A stretch of 64,000 bases of DNA, from contig OZ020270.1 of NCBI GenBank assembly GCA_963971225.1, forward strand, positions 73,486,432-73,550,431, read 5' to 3'. The position numbers and the translations under genes were made by a program. Numbering within the stretch: the stretch's first letter is position 1; every line of letters starts with the position of its first letter. Positions 1 through 8,261 of this stretch are shown piece after piece. This DNA is from Melieria omissa. Its lineage: Eukaryota; Arthropoda; Insecta; Diptera; Ulidiidae. A model generated the notes under the pieces. It made no database searches, had not been told where the DNA came from, and worked only from the letters and a program-made list of their open reading frames with translations.

Positions 1-723
1 GTCGGCGTCCCGATGATGCGTAGCCAGAAAAATTTGCTCACACATGCCATCTTCGTCTGGTGTAGGAGTCACCTCGTGATCCAATTCGCAAAAGAGCCGT
101 ACCATCGCATCGAAACGTTGGTCGGCCGCCATATCTTCGTCGACGTGCGTATGCAACGAGCGCACGGACGGGGAGCTTGTGTCCTCGATGGTCGCTGAAC
201 CAAACACAACCCAGCCAAGCTTTGTTTGGTGGGCGAATGGCTCATGCATGGAGCCGCGAACGATACCCTCTTCGACGATGGCGCCCCATACATCGGCGCC
301 AATGAGAGCGTCTATTCGACCAACCTTGCCGAAAGACGGGTCAGCCAGATCAAGGGCCTGCAAATGCGTCCAGCATTCAGGCGCAATGTTTGCCACAGGC
401 GTGGGTGATGTCACAGAATCGAGGACATGGAAGGCCACCTCGATGCCAAATGAGTTGTTGACGGATGCCAACCTGAGAACGGTAAGGCCGCGCGTGCGTG
501 TCGTGACGGAGCCTACCCCCTCGACTTCCATGGTGCAGGGTTTCCTGCGAATAGCCAACTGGGTAACAAATCGATTAGTAATAAAACTCACCTGACTGCC
601 CGGATCACAAATGATTCGGCAGCGGTGAGCCAAGCCATATTTATCGGTGATGTGAACAATTGCCGTTGCCAGTAGGACCAATTGTTCCCCAAGGAGGACG
701 AATGTCTTCGCCGTTCCCTCTAG
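1..723 (-). CDS. pol: BEL/Pao pol, N-terminal part (aspartic protease region), cut by window edge
   Basis: Open on the minus strand for all 241 codons from 723 to 1, directly in frame after the gag stop at 724-726, with no ATG of its own near the start. The protease active-site region reads ICDPGSQVSFIT, with the catalytic Asp codon at 604-606. It is followed by IDALIGADVW and QTKLGWVVFGSA, motifs seen after the protease core in BEL/Pao polyproteins (DUF1758/peptidase A17 type). The protein would be made as a Gag-Pol fusion and would mature the particle proteins. The active site reads D-P-G rather than the common D-S/T-G; this variant occurs in the family as far as I know, so I do not call it a defect. 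Reverse transcriptase is not reached. Confidence 0.85.
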
Positions 724-726
724 TCA
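721..726 (-). promoter_or_regulatory. candidate stop-readthrough site between gag and pol (UGA CUA)
   Basis: The gag frame ends ATG-TGA and continues CTA-GAG-GGA in the same frame into the protease region without another stop. UGA followed by CUA is the best-known leaky stop context in eukaryotes. Many BEL/Pao elements have one continuous gag-pol frame, so a recent nonsense mutation is the alternative. Confidence 0.5.
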
Positions 727-2046
727 CATGAAATTTCGTGGTGGTTGATTCGACGATCCTGCGCTCACACTCGCACTCGTGCCAGCTGATGTCGATGATG
801 GTGCCACGTTCGGTGTCGAACCGGGTTGCGGCGGCGCATGACTGGAGTCCTTACGACATAACAATGTGTGATGATGCCCGTCACAAGTCCGACATCTGCC
901 CTTTGATGAGCACTCTCTAGTTAGGTGTCCTGGCTTCAGGCAATTGAAACACAGATCCGAACCCCTCAGTGCCGAAAACCGCTGTCCTGGCGTCAGCGCC
1001 AATAATTTCGGGCATCGAGTGAGTGAATGACCAGCCTCATTGCAGAATGTGCAATGACCAGGCGTAGTAGCAGCCAAGTGCGACTTCACCATTTGTCGCC
1101 GTGATGAATTCGCTGATCCACCACGCTGAAAGGATCCACCTGCAGCGCCAGTGCTGGATGATCCTGGCCAATGTAGAATGTCGAGCGAGAGGCTTTGAGC
1201 ACGCCTTTCCACAAACTCGAGCAATTCGTCCAATTTCGGAATCACCTTTTGATCCGAATGCATGCCCCAAGCGTGTGCTGTAGCTGGTGGCAGCTTTGAT
1301 GTGATGATGGGCGCCGATAACGCATCCCATTGATCGACCGGTAACTCCATCACCCGTAGTGCACGCAACGACTCGCGCGCCGTGTCCACAATCTTCAACA
1401 AATTCTCAGAGGTCTCATTTGATGCTGGGTTGATGCCCACGAACCGCGAAACATGTAACTCAGCTAGTTGTCTTGGGCTATCGTAGCGCCGAAGCAATTC
1501 GGTCCATGTTGCATCGAAACCACCAGTATATAAATTGCCAACCAACGTCTGGAGTGATTCGCTTGCCATTGCGTCTCGTAATTTAGCCAGTTTGTAGTAT
1601 TCGGGGATTTCGGGCTTATTGAGAAGTGTCTCAATAGCATCCTTGAAGGAAAGCCAGTGGCGTAGTGAGCCATCGAATTTCGGAACGCGAACCGGATCCA
1701 ATTTCAAATCCATCATGACATTAGGACTTGCCGATGCCCTGCCATCTGATAGAGGGGTGCCATGCACCTCGTGCACAGCCATTTGTCGATTCAATTTTAC
1801 GATCATGGCGTTGTAGAGATCTTCTGTTTCGCCGTACAGCTCGTGGTGTGCTGCCAGTGCCTCATCAGTCGCGGCCTGTCCGACCAAGTTGTCATACACC
1901 TTCATGAACCGATCGAAGTGCATCCGTACGGTCACCGATCGCTGCTGACATTCGAATGCGTCTTCGGAGAATGTGTCAGCCATAATCACCGCCGACTGCC
2001 GACGCAATGCATTCACGGCAGCCGCACGTTGGTTTAACTCAGCCAT
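724..2046 (-). CDS. gag: BEL/Pao Gag polyprotein, complete
   Basis: 440 codons plus TGA. I start at the ATG at 2046 (MAELNQRAAAV); the frame stays open a little further upstream but without another ATG. Residues ~1-100 are helical and charged. Residues ~115-260 match the DUF1759-type capsid region (VPKFDGSLRHWLSFKDAIE, then a WTELLRRYDSPRQL helix). Three zinc knuckles follow at ~332-345 (CTFCNEAGHSLTRC), ~366-379 (CFNCLKPGHLTREC) and ~385-397 (CRTCDGHHHTLLC), then a Ser/Pro-rich tail. The role is RNA packaging and particle assembly. No internal frameshift or stop is present, suggesting a young copy. The stop is UGA followed by CUAG, with pol in the same frame. Confidence 0.92.
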   Translation of the reverse strand: MAELNQRAAAVNALRRQSAVIMADTFSEDAFECQQRSVTVRMHFDRFMKVYDNLVGQAATDEALAAHHELYGETEDLYNAMIVKLNRQMAVHEVHGTPLSDGRASASPNVMMDLKLDPVRVPKFDGSLRHWLSFKDAIETLLNKPEIPEYYKLAKLRDAMASESLQTLVGNLYTGGFDATWTELLRRYDSPRQLAELHVSRFVGINPASNETSENLLKIVDTARESLRALRVMELPVDQWDALSAPIITSKLPPATAHAWGMHSDQKVIPKLDELLEFVERRAQSLSLDILHWPGSSSTGAAGGSFQRGGSANSSRRQMVKSHLAATTPGHCTFCNEAGHSLTRCPKLLALTPGQRFSALRGSDLCFNCLKPGHLTRECSSKGRCRTCDGHHHTLLCRKDSSHAPPQPGSTPNVAPSSTSAGTSASVSAGSSNQPPRNFM

Positions 2047-2113
2047 TGCTGTTTGGTAGCAGGCCACTGCCGGGTGCTACCGATGCCAAAACCAAGATGT
2101 TCCACTGAACTGT

Positions 2114-2545
2114 TATATGTATGCCAGCAGACCACTGCAGGATGCTGCAAGCGCCAAGCCAGGTGTACCAAAAGTTGTTGTATGTATGCCAGCAGACCAC
2201 TACAGGATGCTGCAAGCGCCAAGCCAAGTTGTGTGTATGCGAGCAGACCGCTTCAGGATGCTGCAAGCGCCAAGCCAATTTGTGTGTATGCGAGCAGACC
2301 GCTACAGGATGCTGCAAGCGCAAAGCCAATTTGTGTGTATGCGAGCAGACCGCTACAGGATGCTGCAAGCGCCAAGCCAAGTTGTGTGTATGCGAGCAGA
2401 CCGCTTCAGGATGCTGCAAGCGCCAAGCCAAGTTGTGTGTATGCGAGCAGACCGCTTCAGGATGCTGCAAGCGCCAAGCCAAGTTGTGTGTATGCGAGCA
2501 GACCGCTTCAGGATGTTGCAAGCGCCAAGCCAAGTTGTGTAAGAC
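2114..2545. repeat. 51-bp minisatellite, about eight monomers, in the BEL leader
   Basis: The motif AGCAGACC recurs at 2126, 2191, 2242, 2293, 2344, 2395, 2446 and 2497. The spacing is exactly 51 bp from 2191 on; the first interval is 65 bp. Central monomers differ by only one or two bases (CTTCAGG or CTACAGG); the left monomers (ATGCCAGC in place of ATGCGAGC) are more diverged. A degenerate ninth copy lies around 2605-2640. Repeats in the 5' leader are also known in the BEL/Pao element roo. Confidence 0.9.
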
Positions 2546-2703
2546 GTTGCTGTACGGGTACCGTATGTGATACCGTTAGCAGCACACTCGTCAATTGTTG
2601 TTTGTCTGCAGACCACTGCCGATGCTGCAGACGCCAAACCCAAAATGTGTAAGACGTTGCTGTACCGGTACCGTATGTGATCCCGTTAGCAGCACACTCG
2701 TCC
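2536..2703. repeat. direct duplication of ~55 bp at the upstream end of the leader
   Basis: The segment beginning GTGTAAGACGTTGCTGTAC at 2536 and ending GTTAGCAGCACACTCGTC recurs from 2648 to 2703 with two substitutions, GGGTACC versus CGGTACC and GATACC versus GATCCC. The ~112-bp period means a degenerate minisatellite monomer was duplicated together with this block. Confidence 0.8.
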
Positions 2704-2762
2704 TCTCGTACGTGTTTCGACGCGTCCTAAGATGGCGGCACGCGGAACTCTCGTACAACAAT

Positions 2763-2779
2763 CTCCAATTTTCCGCCAA
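2763..2779 (-). other. probable primer-binding site of the BEL element
   Basis: On the minus strand the LTR end GGACA is followed by TTGGCGGAAAATTGGAG, beginning with the TGG expected opposite a tRNA CCA end after a one-base spacer. Which tRNA it would match cannot be told here. Confidence 0.45.
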
Positions 2780-3111
2780 TGTCCAGGAGCCGTGAACTCT
2801 TCCTCACAGGAGGCACCAACAAATGTACGGGAAACCACTTCCAATTGGCTCCGCACACGCAAAATATATTCCAACCACCAACAGTCAGAAAGAAAACCAA
2901 AAAGAACCGAAGTTCCAGCGGAGCGCACTGCTCGCTTTTATTTTGAACAACCAACTTCAATCACAACCAAGTAACGACTCCACTAAAAAAGTAAAAGAAA
3001 CTAAAAGCCAACAGAAAAAATGGCATCATTGTGCAGCACTCGAGTACTGCCAGCATTGTGCGTGGGTGCTGCCAATTCAAACCATCTGTCTACGTTCAAT
3101 ATTATTGTACA
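2780..3111 (-). repeat. 5' long terminal repeat of the BEL element (332 bp)
   Basis: On the minus strand it begins TGTACAATAATATTGAAC and ends CTCCTGGACA, giving the TG...CA ends of an LTR. It contains AATAAA on the minus strand at 2937-2942, a candidate polyadenylation signal. The right edge is fixed at 3111 because the sequence from 3112 (CACATCGACTATTCG) matches intact array units. The left edge rests on the TG/CA rule and the adjoining TGG, so it is less certain. The partner LTR is outside the window. Confidence 0.65.
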
Positions 3112-3219
3112 CACATCGACTATTCGAATAGTACTATTCGAATACTATTCGTACAAACAACCACTATTCGAATAATCGATTAATCGATTTTCAAACTATT
3201 CGATTACTTTCAAGAGCCC
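3112..3219. repeat. TATTCGA-rich palindromic block, U1 (truncated by the BEL insertion)
   Basis: This is the right part of the block described at 8262-8407. It contains TATTCGAATA palindromes and an ATCGATTAATCGAT palindrome and ends in AGAGCCCTA. Here CTATTCGAATAGTACTATTC differs by one base from the later copies (TAGCAC). Confidence 0.7.
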
Positions 3220-3237
3220 TACATGCTGGTTGTCAAA

Positions 3238-6031
3238 ATGGTTTGTTTACATTTTTCATTCCGTTGTGGTTTGAATTCAAACTGTCTTATCTGCGACTGA
3301 AGGTTTTATTAAAAATTTTGTGTATTTTCACGATTTTCACGACGAAAAAGTGTACCATTTGTGGGAAAAAACGGCGTCGGGGCACTGGACCTTTTTTTCA
3401 AGTTCCTCTCGACGACCGTAGAAGAGGCATTTGGATTGCGAAATGTAATTTTGTGTTCCCGGCTCGTTCGTTTGTTTGCGGGGATCATTTTTTGGCAACT
3501 GATTTTATCAGAGGGCCAAAAATGATCAAGTTAATGCCACATGCAGCACCAACAATAAATGTTGAAATACCGTTGCCGTAAGTATATGAAATTTAAGCCT
3601 ACCGAAACATTAAATTGGCAGTGGCAGAGCATGTGCACAAAACTTAAATTCAAATGAATTTGATTTATTATAACGCGAGCATTTCGCATTACGATGTCCC
3701 CCAGGAGGAGCAGTTCGAAGACCTGCTAATTTTACTACATCCACCAAAAGAGTGCAAGGAGTTCTATACCCAGACAGAGTAAGTTTCAATGAGATATATT
3801 TGAAAACTTGATTGTAATTTATACTTGTAGCCCAATAATCCAGGAATATTTTATGGAAAAAGAAATTTCGGACTTAAAAAAAGAAGTCAAAAAATTAAAG
3901 GAGGAGAACAAGCGCCTACAGCACAGACTGGACGAATGCGAGGCGATTGTGTCAACTGTGAGATCCATATTCACAGATGGACAAGTGAGAAAAATGGTGT
4001 ACCAGGTATTGTTTATTGTATTAACCACAACTTGAACGATGTTAATGCGAATTGTATATGTTTGTTTATTTCACAGAACGAAATATTAAATGGAGTTGGC
4101 CTGATATTTCAAGCACCATATGCCTGCACGCTTCTGGGCCATGTGCATATAATCACTTATATACAAAAGGCTTCCCGCTGCCCCATGTCTCCACTCTTCA
4201 ACGCTGGTATAGAATGGTTGACGTAAGTGAGGGAATTCTGTCAACAGCCATGGATTTGATGCGACACATAACAGATTTGTCAAATGAAGACAAAATCTGT
4301 GTTCTCGCGTTCGACGAGATGAAAGTCGCAGAAACTTACGAATACGACCAAAGAGCGGACTGTGTACGGAAACCTGCCAATTATGTCCAGGTGGTGATGG
4401 CGAGGGGTCTGAAGAAATCGTGGAAGCAACCCGTTTTCTACGATTTCGACCAGCAAATGACCAAACCAATTTTGATTTCGGTAATCTCGGCACTACACCA
4501 CGCAGGTTTTTCTGTGGTGGCAATTGTTTGTGACATGGGACTCACAAAACGAAAGCTGTGGAAAAGTTTGGAAGTAACAGTAGGTGAGTAATATGTTTGA
4601 ATTTAATTTAATCAGTTTGAGTTTACATAAGCAATTTTTTTCGTAATTTAGACCAGCCATACTTCGAACACCCCGTGAATAAAAAGGAAAAAATATTCAC
4701 TTTTGCCGACGCTCCCCATCTTCTAAAATTAATCAGAAACCACTTCCTGGACACCGAAATTATGTGGAAGGGCAAACTGCTGACAACGCGCAGCTTAGCT
4801 GATCTGCTCAAACATACGAGCACATCAGACGCGTCAATTACATTCAAACTGACGACCGAACATCTAACAGTTAAAGGAGTCGGTATGTTATTTATGTTAT
4901 GATGTTATGTTCGCTAATGTTAACAACAAAATTCGTTACAATTTTTAGCCCGTCAAAAAGTTAAGTTAACAGCACAAGTATTTTCAAATACCACCGCCGC
5001 TGCTCATTAGGAATGGACATATACAAGCCAACACAAACAGCTGAAATGATTCAGCTTGTTAATGATTGGTTTGATGTCCTCAATTCCTCCATGGGAACAT
5101 TTGGGTACCCGGGAAAGGTAATTTTTCTTTCCAATAAAGCCGAAAAATAGTTAAATTAAAAAATTTTTAAATTAAAATTTGTATGTATTTTTACAGGAAC
5201 CATATGGTGTAAAGCTCAAAAGCCAAGATAAGGTTATTGAGCGGATGAATGCCTTCATGTCTTCTCCAATTATTCCAAACAAAAAAAGTCTGGAAATATT
5301 TCAAAAAGGAATTTTAATGACTAATTCCGCCTTGGTAATGCTCCACCAATATGTTAAGGCGAAGTGCAATATGGAGTACTTTCTAACAAACCGCCTTAAC
5401 CAGGATGTGTTGGAGCACTTCTTTGGGGCAATTCGAAGCAAGGGTGGTCTGAATGATCATCCTTCCCCCAAGGAGTTTAAATACCGGCTGAGGAAATATA
5501 TCTTAATTAATTTTTTCATTAATTTCTTAATCACTATTTAGCCAGAAATACCGAGCACCTAAGAGGAATAGGCAATGTTTCTAAGGACACAACGGGTTGG
5601 CTCGGCACCGTACACAAACATGGCGACCAGGCCGAGATTACCCTTGACAGCTTGAATGAGTCCTCAATTTCCTTCGACAGTCCTGACCCAGAGGAAGAGT
5701 CGGGAATCATCGCTGATTTTAATACGGACTCATTGCATGACATCGGCGTGCTTCATGAAGACGCAAAAAGCCAGGTCCGCGATTCCTAAGCGCAATTAAA
5801 GAAATGGAGAGCGTGTTCTACGCAATAAATCAAATGAAAATTTCATATCGAAAAAAGCTGAAGCGATTGCTGGAAAAAAGCGCCCACGTAGGCGTCCCAG
5901 AGCATGTGAAGCGATTTTTCTTCACATGCAGAATTCATTTCCGTGTGCACCATTTAAACAAGCGCTTAAAGACGATGAAGGCCAAACAGAAAATAATGGG
6001 GTACAAAAAATTCATCAAAATCAATCTGTAA
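3238..6031 (+). pseudogene. P-like (THAP) transposase, U1, decayed edge copy
   Basis: Exons at about 3243-3577, 3680-3778, 3831-4005, 4077-4583, 4652-4882, 4949-5117, 5197-5506 and 5542-5789, with the C-terminal segment to 6031. U1 alone keeps 21 bp in exon 1, reading MPHAAPTINVEIP, which looks like the AVPTIF box that closes THAP domains. Two lesions are private to U1: a 10-bp deletion in exon 6 (around 5006, between GCT repeats) that brings a stop almost at once, and a 54-bp deletion after 5505 that removes the exon 7 donor. It also carries the phase break and C-terminal shift common to all copies. Exon 4 has NEDK and RADC, unlike U4-U13 (RAYC). It cannot encode a full protein. Confidence 0.88.
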
Positions 6032-6863
6032 AACTGGGAGAGAAAAAAGGTGAAATTAATCATTCCATTTTTTAAATATTTGTTTACTTATACAGCACAC
6101 GCAGCGGCCACACCTTCACTAGCTAGAGGCTTCAAGACAGCAGTGCACTCTGAAAGTGGTAAGAGGAACAAAAGTTAAAATCATTACATTTTTAAAATTT
6201 ATATTTACTTATACAGCACATGCGGCTACAGCCCTTCGTTGGAGTCTTGCCTGACTGATGTTAAATAAACGATTGAGCTCAACCGCTCACGACGCCTCTC
6301 TGATCAAGTACTGAGCGGTGACCAATAAGGTACACCATAATGGACAGCGAGAAGGTTTAGTGGGTTCAAGTCTCACACTGACGGCTTCGGCCAAGGGCTT
6401 TCGATGCTTCCTCCTCGTAAAACAAAACAAAAAAAAACACTTTTCCAAAACCTTAAATTAATAAATTTGCCTTAGTCCAAATAAGTATCTGCAGTGCAGC
6501 AACGTTTCTCGATGTCCGCGTTGTAGGAACTATCTTGCACATTTATTGCCACTCGCTGTGCTGCGTCACTCCTGAACTCAGCGTTTTCGTTGGCAAAGCA
6601 CTGAAAAAATAGTTTTTCTCGTATAAAATACTTCAATGTTTCTTTTTACTGCTTACTTTTTACCAGCAGCAGTCAATTTTGTGTTTTTCTCGTTTCCTTT
6701 GTTCACTTGAATCGTAAGAAATGTATCAGCTGATTTTGACAAGCAGCATGCCCAAAAGCACTAACAAAATACATGGGAATCCTAGTGCTACTTCCCCTTA
6801 TACCCTCATAAGGTCGTATCACCTTATTAATACACCTTGTCTATGTGTTTATTTGCTTAGTGG
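6032..6863 (+). other. 3' spacer of the long unit (U1): exon-like blocks, polyA signal, tRNA-like hairpin
   Basis: Two similar AT-rich intron-like stretches each end CTTATACAG. They are followed by a block with an open frame (6096-6158, starting CACACGCAGC) and a second block (6218 on, CACATGCGGC). Donor-like GTGAAA and GTAAGA sites precede the two intron-like stretches and the phases agree, so these may be 3' UTR exons or an old C-terminal extension. AATAAA lies at 6264-6269. An 8-bp inverted repeat ACCGCTCA/TGAGCGGT spans 6282-6319. Matching spacers in long copies: 11261-12092, 16493-17326 (AATAAA changed to ACTAAA at 16725), 21629-22462, 39632-40464, 49055-49889, 54185-55018 and 63609-64000. 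Short copies keep only the right ~230 bp, for example 26551-26782. Confidence 0.55.
6360..6376 (+). other. tRNA T-arm-like hairpin with B-box (U1; repeated in long units)
   Basis: GTGGG-TTCAAGT-CTCAC forms a five-pair stem (one G-T) around a seven-base loop that fits the T-loop pattern, and GGTTCAAGTC fits a polymerase III B box. A weak A-box-like TGACCAATAAGG lies ~40 bp upstream. The acceptor stem does not pair, so this is a tRNA-derived remnant or SINE head, not a tRNA gene. Confidence 0.35.
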
Positions 6864-6894
6864 CATGATGAAATAAACAAGGTGAAGCGAGTAG
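6864..6894 (+). repeat. P-element-like terminal repeat at the unit junction
   Basis: The sequence begins CATGATGAAATAAACAAGGTG. Its first 13 bases equal the start of the 31-bp terminal repeat of the D. melanogaster P element, and AGGTG follows at nearly the same place. To its left, CACCTTGT (6833-6840) and GTTTATTT (6847-6854) are inverted partners of ACAAGGTG and AAATAAAC here, as a degenerate right end of the preceding copy would be. The same site starts at 12093, 17327, 22463, 26783, 31072, 35361, 40465, 44785, 49890, 55019 and 59339. Confidence 0.6.
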
Positions 6895-7168
6895 ATGGCA
6901 TACCCTTATTTTGACAAAAGAGCTTTTGAAAAACTGACGTTTTCAAAATAAATTCTCTCAAAACATGAAAGTCTTCTTCTTTCTTCGCTTTTCACGACTG
7001 CTTGTCACCAACTGACTGTTTATTTGAATCTTACATCTACTACCACTTGAGGCTACAATGCTATTACATTACATTTAGATCTATTACTACTGTACACTAC
7101 AATATATATATTTTAGGAAAAAATTTCCAGCAACTTTGAAAGGAAACAAAAATATTCGATTTTAAAAA
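6895..7168. other. linker between P-like terminus and TTAA element (U1)
   Basis: AT-rich, with no coding signal. It contains the invertible 13-bp segment TTTTCAAAATAAA and a 97-bp stretch (6987-7083; 12216-12312 in U2) that is absent from U3 through U12. Confidence 0.5.
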
Positions 7169-8249
7169 CTTAAGGGGAGGTTCTTTCAAATTTTTTTGAA
7201 AAAATCGTGGTTTTTTTCACATAAAATGAAAGCTGTATGTCCGTAGAATATGTGTACGAAAGGATTTTTCGATACGATCGCCTTGTCCGCATACGAGTTT
7301 GTTTCTTCTACAGTGTTTTTCCCAGTTTTTGCCCGGAGCTGCTATCTTTCAACACGTTTTTCTCGAAACCACGTTTTCCATCTGAATTTCAAGGATATCT
7401 TTTGATCTATTGTTCTAATTTCCTTAATCTAAAGCATGTTTGAAAGGTGATCATTTTCTGTATGGCTTATACCTAAAACGAGCATAAGTTACTATTAAAT
7501 TGTTATTTATAATTAAGGTTTAATAACAAAAAAAGTGGCAAAAAAAAATTTGTTTTTTTCGAGCGTTCACATTTCAGTCAATTTTTGGTCAAAAATCATT
7601 ATAGTTAGGTATAAGCCATAGAAAATTTCATCTACTTTCATTTAAAAAAACCTTTTTCATTTCAGATTACTACAAGAGGCTGTAGGCTTGAAATTCGGAG
7701 ACTAGATTTTTCAGGCAGTGATCGACGAAAGCCGCCATTGTTCAGCCGCCATTTTGAATTTTGTTACAAAAAATATATCATATTATTGTATAGGGTGTGC
7801 AGCCGCCGTGGCTCAGTTGGTTAGTGCGCGGTCCAGCGAGTCGCATGCAGAGCGACGCAAGATCGAATACTGCCTGTAATAACACCTAAAAAAAATAACG
7901 GGAAACTCGTTTTCTCTTTCGGTGGCTGTCCTCTCAGCTGGAAATGGCAAACCTCTGAGAGTAAAAATTGCCTATGAAAAAGCTCCCAACCTGCCGTTCG
8001 GAACCGGCATAAAACTGTAGGTCCCTTCCACCCGCGTACAAAATTCACACGCACAACACGGGTGGTTGCGGGAAGCTAGGCCTTAGTCTCGCGTAAGCGG
8101 GCTGTCGTGCCAATTAATTAATTAATTAATATAATAAAATACCCATTCAACCGTCAAAACCGGATGTTTCTATGTTTTTTCATCATGCCACAAATCATTT
8201 CCAAACTTGGGCCTTTTTTTGGCCAAATTTGAAAGAACCTCCCCTTAAG
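7169..8249. mobile_element. TTAA-flanked inverted-repeat element with nested SINE, U1
   Basis: Perfect 25-bp inverted ends: CTTAAGGGGAGGTTCTTTC... at 7169-7193 and its complement at 8225-8249. TTAA lies just inside each outer base (7170-7173 and 8245-8248), as expected of a TTAA target duplication, so the element proper would start GGGGAGGTTC. No transposase is inside, so it is non-autonomous (MITE-like). An internal hairpin pairs TATGGCTTATACCTAA at 7461-7476 with its complement near 7604-7620. Length is 1081 bp. Removing it rejoins AT-rich sequence carrying ATTCGA motifs on both sides. Confidence 0.75.
7802..8130 (+). mobile_element. tRNA-derived SINE, U1
   Basis: The head reads GCCGCCGTGGCTCAGTTGG, with a clear polymerase III A box (TGGCTCAGTTGG) 7 nt from the start. 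A degraded B box (AGATCGAATAC) follows ~50 nt later. A ~200-bp body comes next, and the tail is an ATTA microsatellite. It lies wholly inside the TTAA element. Target-site duplications are not obvious. The anticodon arm does not fold well, so it is not a functional tRNA gene. Confidence 0.75.
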
Positions 8250-8261
8250 TGTTTATAAGAT

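Larger units (their letters stand above)
2047..2763 (-). other. BEL/Pao 5' leader
   Basis: About 0.7 kb between the probable primer-binding site and the gag ATG. Most of it is the 51-bp minisatellite and a duplicated ~55-bp block. The open frames on both strands here come from the repeat length being a multiple of three and are not credible genes. Confidence 0.6.
1..3111 (-). mobile_element. BEL/Pao LTR retrotransposon, 5' portion
   Basis: Reading leftward from 3111 there is an LTR, a probable primer-binding site, a repetitive leader, gag, and the first 241 codons of pol; reverse transcriptase, RNase H, integrase and the second LTR would lie left of the window. The gag domain plan with three zinc knuckles, the protease motif CDPGSQ and the later LIGAD and LGWVVFG motifs are those of BEL/Pao elements. 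The right edge sits within a sequence that later array units carry uninterrupted, so the element inserted into an array unit. Apart from the UGA between gag and pol, no coding break is visible. Confidence 0.88.

Noticed and set aside
2114..2545. CRISPR-like array
   Set aside because: Repeats are contiguous with no unique spacers, and the context is a eukaryotic retrotransposon.
2039..2652. Long frames on both strands across the leader repeats
   Set aside because: The 51-bp period keeps any stop-free frame open; the peptides are plain 17-residue repeats and overlap each other.
7237..7443. 68-codon open frame inside the TTAA element, present in all complete units
   Set aside because: It has no recognisable domain and biased AT-rich composition. 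Its conservation only reflects recent array duplication.
7802..7875. Functional tRNA gene
   Set aside because: The D-arm is good, but the anticodon and acceptor stems do not pair and the B box is degraded, so it is the head of a SINE.
7821..8054. 77-codon minus-strand frame, repeated in every unit
   Set aside because: It is antisense across the body of the SINE; no coding evidence.
8170..8194. TTTTTTCATCATGCCAC as the right terminus matching the P-like left terminus at 6864
   Set aside because: The inverted match extends to GTGGCATGATGAAA, but the site lies inside the TTAA element, whose own right end is beyond it. The two elements would overlap instead of nesting, and the match is short.
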